NCBI RefSeq assembly: GCF_003202755.1
Contig: NZ_QGLK01000004.1
Coordinates: 186,001-250,000, forward strand
DNA: 64,000 nucleotides
Direction of reading: 5' to 3'
Source: Bifidobacterium asteroides
GTDB lineage: Bacteria; Actinomycetota; Actinomycetes; Actinomycetales; Bifidobacteriaceae
A program made the translations under genes and the position numbers. The notes below the pieces were generated by a model that did no database searches, had not been told where the DNA came from, and saw only the letters and a program-made list of their open reading frames with translations. Below, one piece after another: positions 1-7,018 of this stretch (positions are counted from its first letter, which is position 1; every line of letters starts with the position of its first letter).

Positions 1-253
1 ACCCTGGCTCCTTTCCTATAGGTCAGTCGGGTTCATTGTCGCCGGGCGGTTGGACCTGGATTGTGTGTTGTCTGTGGGCTGGGTGGTAGGGTGAGAGGCA
101 GGGGACGTCGGGAAGCCGGCTGGCTTCCTCTATGATTCGCGCAATCTGTTGCGCGGACTGGCGTTGAGGTATTGGTAGCTTCCCGACAGGAAGAACCTTA
201 TTCTGCAAGCGGCGTTTGCCCTGCTTGGTGTTCGGTGAAGGGGTTTCGGTTTC
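1..253. other. Non-coding lead-in upstream of the surface protein gene
   Basis: No convincing gene is visible in this stretch on either strand. It is the 5' flank of the surface protein gene starting at 254. A purine-rich GAAGGGG about ten bases before that ATG is a plausible ribosome binding site. The neighbour to the left lies outside the window. Confidence 0.4.
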
Positions 254-3200
254 ATGCATCTGGGTACCCGGCTGCGTCGCATCCTGGCGATGATGCTCGT
301 CCTGCTGGGCCTGCTGGCAGGCCTGGGCGTCGCATCCGCCCAAGAGGACGCTCCTATCCTTGATCTTCGGACCCCTCGCGTAGCTGACGGAACCCCCGGC
401 ACTCTCCCTAGCAACGCAACAGACACTCCACTGTCCTCACCATCGCCAATACAAACCACCACACCATTAAGCCCCACGCCCAGCACCCTGTCGTCGACGG
501 CGGGCACGCCTGACAGCACAGCCCCCGCTCCGGCTGAATCGGCCGACAAGACGGAAGATCAGGCTTCGCACACGGTGCTTTTCGACCCGGCCGACAGCAG
601 CAAGCCCACCCAGGCGAGCGTGAAGACCGGCACCCTCGCTGCTGCCCCGCAACAGAATCCACAGCGTGAGGGCTTCCGGTTCGAGGGTTGGACGCTTGAC
701 GGCCGGCCCTATGATTTCCAAACCCCCGTCCTCCAGGACACGACCCTGAAAGCCCGGTGGACGAAGGTCACGGACTGGACGCTGAGCCCGGATCACGGGC
801 CCGCCACAGGGGCGCGGCTGACCATCAGCCCGCCCGACAGGCAGGAACCTCAAATCGCCAGCATCCAAGCCGCAGGAAACCAGATTGCCGGCCTGACCGG
901 CGACGGCCGCATCTACACCTGGACGCAGGACAGCACACCTGTGCAATTTCCTCTCCCCACCCATGCTGCCGACGGGTTCCGCTACCTGCAGGCCGCAGCC
1001 GGCAGCCACCGGCAGGCCGCCTTGGGATCCGACCAGCGGATCTACACCTGGAACAGCAGTCAAGCGACGCCCACGATCCTCGACACCGGACAGGACACCA
1101 GGTTCACCAGCATCGGCATGAACGATAATCGACTCCTGGCCGTGGACCAGCAGGGACAGGCCCACGCCTATCAGACCAGGGATGCCGGCAGCCAGGAGCC
1201 GAACCCGAAATTCACAAAACAAGCCGAGACCAGCCTGCCCGGAAAGGCGCAGGCCGTGACCGCCATCGCCTCCCCCGGCCGGATCCTCATCGTGGACGCT
1301 GACGGGCAGGCCTGGACCTGGGAGACGGCCAATACCGGAAGCGTCAAGCCCGCGTGCATCAAGCAGGACCCGGGAATGCGCATCATCCAGGCCCATGCCC
1401 TCAACCAGGGGTTCCTCCTCCTGGACACGGAAAGGCGGATCCATTACCTGGCCGACAACACGACCAGTCCCACAGCCGTCAACCTGCCGGCAAACATGAA
1501 AACCAACTCGATTACAGCCAATGATAGCCAGGCCGTTATCACCGACACGGAGGGCCACGTATGGTCCTGGCAGCCCGGCGAAGCACCCATGCGCGCGGAC
1601 GACGGGAACAAGCGGTACATGCAGGCCGCAAGCACCGGCAGCAGGATCACCGCCATTGACCGGCAAGGCAGCATGTTCACGTGGGACGTGGACGGGCAGG
1701 GACAGCCCGGCAAGCCAGCAAGAGTCAGCATCACCACAGCGTCCATCCTGGAGTCAGCCAGCCTGAACGGCCAGCCGCTCAATCTCACCAAGAACAACGA
1801 CGCCTGGCAGACAGACATGCCCGCCAGCAAGCCGGGACCAACCACTGTTCTCATCGTCGGCAGACAGGACGGCCAACCCTTCACCAAAAACCTCAACTAC
1901 ACGGTCGACCAGCCGCTGACACGAGGCGCCGAACCAAGATCCACGTTCACGGTCCACTTCGATACGGGCGGGGGAAACCCCGAACCAGCAGACCAGAACG
2001 TCTCCACTCCAAACGGCAGGGTGAAACGACCCTCCCCCGACCCTGCGCGTGAAGGCTACCTGTTCGACGGATGGTTCACCGGGGAAGTCGCCTACGACTT
2101 CAGCAAGCCCGTCACCAAGAGCCTCACCCTCACCGCCAGATGGACATTCAAAGACCCCGACAACACGTGGAAAATCAACCCCGACCAGGGTAGCCGGCTC
2201 GGCAACGAAACCACCACCATCACCCCGCCAGACACCAGCCGAGGCATTAGGTTCACCCAGGTCAGCGGATCAATGTACGACAGTTCGATCAGCTATGGCT
2301 TTTCATTGGCTGTGGGCAGCGACGGCAACGCCTGGGCATGGGGAAGCAACTACTATGGCCAGCTCGGCATCGACAAGCCCGACCAGCGGAACACGCCCGC
2401 CCCGGTGCCGAAGCCTGCAGACACACCTATGGATTTCACCTACGTGCAGGTCAGCGCCGGAAGTCGGCATTCGCTGGCCCTGGGCAGCGACGGCAACGCC
2501 TACGCATGGGGAGAAAACAGCAAAGGCCAGATCGGCGACGGGACGGACAACACTCCCCCCCGGACGACACCGGTCAAAGTGAAGAAGCCTGCAGGCACGC
2601 CCGCGGACTTCACCTACACACAGGTCAGCGCCGGAGCCTATCATTCGCTGGCCGTGGGCAGCGACGGCAACGCCTACGCATGGGGAGAAAACTACTCCGG
2701 CCAGATCGGCGACGGGACGAGAACCCGCCGGACTACGCCGGTCAAAGTGAAGAAGCCTGCAGGCACGCCCGCGGACTTCACCTACACACAGGTCAGCGGC
2801 GGAGGCCATTATTCGCTGGCCGTGGGCAGCGACGGCAAGGCCTACACATGGGGAGAAAACGACAAAGGCCAGATCGGCGACGGGACGACAACCCGCCGGA
2901 CTACGCCGGTCAAAGTCATGTCGCCTGCAGACACTTCCGCGGACTTCACCTACACACAGGTCAGCGCCGGAGGCTATCATGCGCTGGCCGTGGGCAGCGA
3001 CGGCAACGCCTACGCATGGGGATATAACGACACTGGCCAGATCGGCGACGGGACGACCGATAAGCGGACTACGCCGGTCAAAGTCATGTCGCCTGCAGAC
3101 ACTTCCGCGGACTTCACCTACACACAGGTCAGCGGCGGGAACAATTATTCGCTGGCCGTGGGCAGCGACGGCAACGCCTACGCATGGGGGAGCAACCAGA

Positions 3201-3802
3201 AGGGCGTGCTCGGCAACAACATCGCCATCTGGTGGGGTGACACGAATCCTGTTCCTATGCGCGTGCGCGACCCCTCCAGCCCCAAGGACAAGAGCAAAGG
3301 ACTGCAAGCCGAACAGATCAGCGCCGGATACCAGCATTCGCTAGCCGTAGGCAGCGACGGCAACGCCTACGCTTGGGGGAACAACGAGAATGGCCAGCTC
3401 GGCAACGACAGCATTCCCACAGGGCAATATAACAGTAAAGCTCAGAGTCCTGCTCCTGTGCCGGTGTCGTTCAACCTGCAGCTGGTGATCACCGGGGTCA
3501 GATTCGACCAGACCCCCGCATCAGGGCTGACGCGCGGCGATGGCAGCAGCGTGACCGTGACCACGTCCGCACACGCGCCGGGCACGGTCACGGTCAACGT
3601 GGACTACACGCTGGGCGGCGCACCCAAAACGCCGGACACCTCCCTCCAATACACGTACCTTCCCGCAGGTGTGCTCCCCAATGCTGGGGGGGAAGGCATC
3701 CTGCTCGCCCTGGCCACCGGCATGACCGGCATGGGCGGGGTCCTGGCATCACGCCGCCACCGGAGGGAAACACATATTCTCTCACTTGCTTCGCACGGGT
3801 GA
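254..3802 (+). CDS. Cell-wall anchored RCC1/InlB-repeat surface protein
   Basis: Predicted secreted, wall-attached protein of 1182 residues. Residues 1-30 form a signal peptide: basic start, hydrophobic core, ASAQ end. Two InlB-type B repeats (the FEGW and FDGW segments near residues 110-168 and 565-630, each ending in ARWT) flank a weak beta-propeller-like region. Residues about 660-1075 hold seven RCC1 repeats with the recurring core LAVGSDGNAYAWG. The C-terminus has a sorting-signal layout: LPNAG at residues 1141-1145, a hydrophobic segment, then the basic SRRHRR. LPNAG departs from canonical LPXTG, so anchoring by a class-specific sortase is inferred. The RCC1 coding DNA is almost identical from repeat to repeat with a 168-base period, which suggests recent expansion. 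A role in adhesion or surface interaction is a guess; no ligand can be named. Confidence 0.85.
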   Translation: MHLGTRLRRILAMMLVLLGLLAGLGVASAQEDAPILDLRTPRVADGTPGTLPSNATDTPLSSPSPIQTTTPLSPTPSTLSSTAGTPDSTAPAPAESADKTEDQASHTVLFDPADSSKPTQASVKTGTLAAAPQQNPQREGFRFEGWTLDGRPYDFQTPVLQDTTLKARWTKVTDWTLSPDHGPATGARLTISPPDRQEPQIASIQAAGNQIAGLTGDGRIYTWTQDSTPVQFPLPTHAADGFRYLQAAAGSHRQAALGSDQRIYTWNSSQATPTILDTGQDTRFTSIGMNDNRLLAVDQQGQAHAYQTRDAGSQEPNPKFTKQAETSLPGKAQAVTAIASPGRILIVDADGQAWTWETANTGSVKPACIKQDPGMRIIQAHALNQGFLLLDTERRIHYLADNTTSPTAVNLPANMKTNSITANDSQAVITDTEGHVWSWQPGEAPMRADDGNKRYMQAASTGSRITAIDRQGSMFTWDVDGQGQPGKPARVSITTASILESASLNGQPLNLTKNNDAWQTDMPASKPGPTTVLIVGRQDGQPFTKNLNYTVDQPLTRGAEPRSTFTVHFDTGGGNPEPADQNVSTPNGRVKRPSPDPAREGYLFDGWFTGEVAYDFSKPVTKSLTLTARWTFKDPDNTWKINPDQGSRLGNETTTITPPDTSRGIRFTQVSGSMYDSSISYGFSLAVGSDGNAWAWGSNYYGQLGIDKPDQRNTPAPVPKPADTPMDFTYVQVSAGSRHSLALGSDGNAYAWGENSKGQIGDGTDNTPPRTTPVKVKKPAGTPADFTYTQVSAGAYHSLAVGSDGNAYAWGENYSGQIGDGTRTRRTTPVKVKKPAGTPADFTYTQVSGGGHYSLAVGSDGKAYTWGENDKGQIGDGTTTRRTTPVKVMSPADTSADFTYTQVSAGGYHALAVGSDGNAYAWGYNDTGQIGDGTTDKRTTPVKVMSPADTSADFTYTQVSGGNNYSLAVGSDGNAYAWGSNQKGVLGNNIAIWWGDTNPVPMRVRDPSSPKDKSKGLQAEQISAGYQHSLAVGSDGNAYAWGNNENGQLGNDSIPTGQYNSKAQSPAPVPVSFNLQLVITGVRFDQTPASGLTRGDGSSVTVTTSAHAPGTVTVNVDYTLGGAPKTPDTSLQYTYLPAGVLPNAGGEGILLALATGMTGMGGVLASRRHRRETHILSLASHG
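2437..3180 (+). repeat. 168-bp near-identical tandem repeats inside the RCC1 region
   Basis: The block beginning CACCTACACACAGGTCAGCG recurs at about 2611, 2779, 2947 and 3115, exactly 168 bases (56 codons) apart. A slightly diverged copy at 2437 lies 174 bases upstream of the first. The repeats stay in frame, so copy number can change by recombination without breaking the protein. Confidence 0.9.
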
Positions 3803-3806
3803 GAAC

Positions 3807-3843
3807 GGCCGGGGGCGGCGTATCAATCCCCCCGCCCCCGGCC
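3807..3843 (+). terminator. GC-rich hairpin after the surface protein gene
   Basis: A perfect 12-base inverted repeat, GGCCGGGGGCGG (3807-3818) and CCGCCCCCGGCC (3832-3843), starts four bases after the stop codon. No T run follows, so it is a strong but non-canonical terminator or an mRNA 3' stabiliser. Confidence 0.6.
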
Positions 3844-4153
3844 CATATATGGGGAGCGGGGAGGAAAAGTGTCACTTAAGGCTCAAACCCCAAGAGAGCC
3901 AACACTTCCCTCCCGCGCCTCACCACACTTCCGCAGGCGGAAACCGAGGGCAGGCATGCACGCCCCCGCCCCTGCCTGGCAGAGGAGGAAACACGGCCAG
4001 GTCGGTCAGGAGGCTTAACAGCCCCCAGCCAGCCCGGCCGCTGTTCATCTCCCTACCCCAGCATAATCGCGCAAACAACAGCCTCATCCTCGAGCATTCA
4101 GCCTCGCCCGCCTTCACTCATAGCCAAGCCTTGACGGGCCATGCTGTAAAAGT

Positions 4154-4171
4154 TGCGGTATCGTTACCGCA
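4154..4171. promoter_or_regulatory. LacI-family operator candidate
   Basis: TGCGGTATCGTTACCGCA is a near-perfect palindrome centred on CG, the layout typical of LacI-family operators. It lies about 110 bases before the LacI-type gene, in an otherwise empty 480-base intergenic region. Autoregulation and control of the following ribokinase are inferred. Confidence 0.65.
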
Positions 4172-4282
4172 CTGATATAACTGAAGGCTGTCAGAACCGT
4201 TCGCCTGCCCATGGCGGCGGTCAGGCAACCGCCGAGGTAGGCAGTCCGGCCCGGCGGCCGACCACTTCGACGAAAGGCCATG

Positions 4283-5317
4283 ATGGCGTACGCGACGATC
4301 AGGGATGTGGCCCAACGGGCCGGTGTCTCCGTATCGACGGTCTCCCGAGCCCTTAACGACTCCGGGCGCATCTCCCCTGCCACTCGACAGCGCATCAACC
4401 AGGTCATCCACGACCTGCACTATGTGCCGGACTCCCGAGCCCGATCCATGCACTCCGCCCACTCGCGCACCATCGGCCTGCTCATCCCCGACATCCGCAA
4501 CTCCTACTTCGCAGACCTGGCCTATCTGATCCAGGGCCAGCTGCTCAACCATGGCTTCCAGACCCTGATCTGCACCTCAATCCAGGGCGACCCCGGCGAG
4601 GACCGGGCCCAGGTGCGCAACCTGCTGGGCCAGCACATTGACGGAGCCATCATCGTGCCCGGGCCGCGTTCCTCACACACTCTGGAAGAGCTGACCAGAC
4701 GCGGACTGCCCCTGGTCTGCGTGGACCGTGCCGCCGAGGGTGCCGCCGGTCGCGACGGGCGGACCATCCCCTGCGTGGACGCCGACCCCGAACCCGGCCT
4801 GTGGCAGGCCCTTGAGGATCTGCACACCCAGGGCCACCGACGCATCACCCTGGTGCCTGGGCCCCTCAAGGAATCGGCCACCTTCCGGGAACGCCTGGAC
4901 GTATACCGCAACCTGCTGGCAGGCATCGAGAGCATGGACGACCCCCTCACCGACCAGGTAGAGCCCGGCACTTTCGACCCCGATATGATCGACCTCTGGG
5001 TCCGGCAGGGAATCACCGGCGTGCTCTTCGGGTCCTCCCTGGATGCCATACGCGCCATCAAAACGGCCCAGTCCCGAGGAATCAGCATCGGCTCGGACCT
5101 GTCCATGATCACCTTCGACGACCTGCCCGTCTTCCGCATCCTAACCCCGGCAGTGTCGACCATCTCCCAGCAAATCGACACCATGGGGACCCGCTGCGTG
5201 GACATGCTCCTGCAGCTGATGGCAGGCTCGCCCGTGCGGTCGGTCCGGCTGCAGACCAGCTACCGCCACTGCGCCTCGGTGGGGCGCTCGCCCGCGCACA
5301 CCGGCCAGGATCCCTGA
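4283..5317 (+). CDS. LacI-family transcriptional regulator
   Basis: DNA-binding sugar- or nucleoside-responsive regulator of about 344 residues, a normal family length. The N-terminus carries the LacI helix-turn-helix and hinge (TIRDVAQRAGVSVSTVSRAL, then IHDLHYVPDSRARS). It is followed by a periplasmic-binding-protein-like effector domain (TIGLLIPDIRNSYFADL near residue 65). Two ATGs lie in tandem at 4280 and 4283; the second has AAAGG five bases upstream and is preferred. The stop is 53 bases before the ribokinase start, so the two probably form an operon, and ribose or a nucleoside-derived sugar is the likely effector. A palindromic operator lies upstream at 4154. Confidence 0.9.
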   Translation: MAYATIRDVAQRAGVSVSTVSRALNDSGRISPATRQRINQVIHDLHYVPDSRARSMHSAHSRTIGLLIPDIRNSYFADLAYLIQGQLLNHGFQTLICTSIQGDPGEDRAQVRNLLGQHIDGAIIVPGPRSSHTLEELTRRGLPLVCVDRAAEGAAGRDGRTIPCVDADPEPGLWQALEDLHTQGHRRITLVPGPLKESATFRERLDVYRNLLAGIESMDDPLTDQVEPGTFDPDMIDLWVRQGITGVLFGSSLDAIRAIKTAQSRGISIGSDLSMITFDDLPVFRILTPAVSTISQQIDTMGTRCVDMLLQLMAGSPVRSVRLQTSYRHCASVGRSPAHTGQDP

Positions 5318-5370
5318 ACCTCCACAGCGTGATCATCAAGGCGGACAAGCTCATCAAGGAACGGAGAAAC

Positions 5371-6354
5371 ATGATTCAAGATATGGCGGCGGCACCCGAC
5401 CAGGTGCTCAAGGGACTGGATACCATCACGGGGTCCATCTCGGTGGTCGGGTCCATGAATGCGGACTACACCGTCAACACCGACCGGCTGCCCAAGCCAG
5501 GCGAGACCATAAACGGCGGTCCCCTGCAGGTGCTTCCCGGGGGCAAGTCGGCCAACCAGGCAGCGACCGCAGCCCGCATCGGCGCCCAGGTCAGGCTCTT
5601 CGGGGCCGTGGGATCCGACTCTAACGCCGACTTCCTGTTGGGACAGCTGGGCAACGCCGGAGTGGATGTCTCCCATGTGATGACCGTGCCAGGAGCCAGC
5701 GGAACCACAGTCATCACTGTGGATGCGCGCGGTGAGAACACCATCGTCTACTCCCCCGGCTCCAACGGCAAGGTGGATGTGGACTACGCCCACCGCTCCC
5801 GCCAGGCCCTTACCTCGGCCAAGGTGCTGGGCTTGTGCCTGGAGAGCCCCATCGAGACGGTCACCGAGGCCGCGCGAATGGGCCACGAGGCCGGCATGAC
5901 CGTGCTGCTCAACGACTCCCCATTCCGCGCCGACCTGCCCGCCGACCTGATCGCCAACTCCGACCTGATCCTGGTCAACGAGCATGAGATGGCCCAGCTT
6001 CTGGGCATCGACGAACCCGAGGACGGCGACTGGCTGGGGGCCGACTGGGACCAGATCAACCAGACCATGCAGGACTTCGGCTTCCACCGGGCCATTGTCA
6101 CCCTGGGCGGCGAAGGATCCATGGTGCTGGACCATGGCCAGACCTACCGGATTCACGCCGTGCATGTGGACGCCGTGGACACCACTGGCTGCGGGGACGC
6201 CTTCATGGGTACCGTGCTAGCTGGCCTTGCCTCCGACATGACCCTGGTGCAGGCCGCCCAGCTGGCCTCCTACGTCTCCGCCTACGCTGCCACCGGGCAG
6301 GGGGCGCAGGCCTCCTACGGCACGGCCGAGCAGATTCGGCTACGTTTCTCCTGA
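5371..6354 (+). CDS. rbsK: Ribokinase (PfkB family sugar kinase)
   Basis: Cytoplasmic PfkB-family kinase predicted to phosphorylate ribose to ribose 5-phosphate. Family signs: the substrate-binding start SVVGSMNADYTVNTDRLPK, the glycine-rich PGGKSANQAATAARIG, and the C-terminal signature VDTTGCGDAFMG carrying the catalytic Asp and anion hole. The chosen ATG at 5371 has AAGGA about ten bases upstream; the same frame could extend to an ATG at 5329. It follows the LacI regulator closely. No ribose transporter is next to it, so the substrate may come from nucleosides. A related PfkB kinase specificity cannot be excluded. Confidence 0.85.
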   Translation: MIQDMAAAPDQVLKGLDTITGSISVVGSMNADYTVNTDRLPKPGETINGGPLQVLPGGKSANQAATAARIGAQVRLFGAVGSDSNADFLLGQLGNAGVDVSHVMTVPGASGTTVITVDARGENTIVYSPGSNGKVDVDYAHRSRQALTSAKVLGLCLESPIETVTEAARMGHEAGMTVLLNDSPFRADLPADLIANSDLILVNEHEMAQLLGIDEPEDGDWLGADWDQINQTMQDFGFHRAIVTLGGEGSMVLDHGQTYRIHAVHVDAVDTTGCGDAFMGTVLAGLASDMTLVQAAQLASYVSAYAATGQGAQASYGTAEQIRLRFS

Positions 6355-6489
6355 GTCTGAACGTTCGAGGTCGGAGCCATCAAGGTCGAGCCGTCAGAAC
6401 CCTGACCACCGGGGTCTTGTGACCGGGGTTCGTTGGTCAGGGTCCAACGATTAGACAGGTAGAGCGCTGCTGACTCCCTCCCCTGCGTT

Positions 6490-6538
6490 GTCAGGCCGAT
6501 GAACCGTTGCGAATTGCACGACGGTTTGTCGGCCTGAC
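6490..6538. terminator. Long inverted repeat downstream of ribokinase
   Basis: Arms 6490-6507 and 6521-6538 (GTCAGGCCGATGAACCGT / ACGGTTTGTCGGCCTGAC) pair over 18 positions, with two G-U type pairs in RNA and a 13-base loop. It lies about 135 bases after the rbsK stop. It lacks a T tract, so it may be a terminator, an RNA structure or a protein-binding inverted repeat. Confidence 0.5.
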
Positions 6539-6588
6539 TGGTATCTGTGCAATAGAGGCTGGATGGATGAATATGGGATGCATACTTG

Positions 6589-6728
6589 TTGCCAGTTGAG
6601 TGCAAATGTGGAATTTAGACTCATTGCCAACTGAGAGCAAGTCCGAAATCCGCTTTTGTTGCCAACTGAATTCAAGCACGGAATCTGTTATTAGCGCCAG
6701 TTAAATGCATCTAAGGATCGGACGGGCA
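6589..6728. repeat. Four degenerate 35-bp direct repeats
   Basis: Units start at 6589, 6624, 6659 and 6694, exactly 35 bases apart. Each begins TTGCCARYTGA (the fourth is GCGCCAGTTAA) followed by a CAA and a GGAAT-like element. The period is not a multiple of three, so they are not protein repeats. The units are contiguous without spacers, so this is not a CRISPR array. The region 6355-7018 carries no recognisable gene. Confidence 0.65.
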
Positions 6729-7018
6729 TTGGAGAGTACGCGCGTGTCTTGGACGCGCAAGCTATGCAGAGAGCCATTCGATGCGAGAATTCGTAAACAG
6801 CACCTCGACAAGGAGCGGCAACAAGTCTCTCCAAGCGTTAGACAGCTGACCACCAATCGTCATATGCAAGGCCGCCATCTTTTGACTCACCACTAGGCGC
6901 CCATTCCCGATTACAACTGCTCAGGCTCATCCACCTTGCGAGAGCCTGGGACCACGTTTGACCTCATCATCCCTCGGACTGATAGCACCTCCCGCTGTCC
7001 CCGAATATTGTTGATTCC

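Noticed and set aside
467-1666. 399-codon minus-strand frame over the surface protein gene
   Set aside because: It is a GC-driven shadow; the plus strand encodes signal peptide, repeats and sorting signal in one frame.
6589-6728. Possible small CRISPR array
   Set aside because: The 35-base units are contiguous, degenerate and lack unique spacers; no cas gene is in the window.
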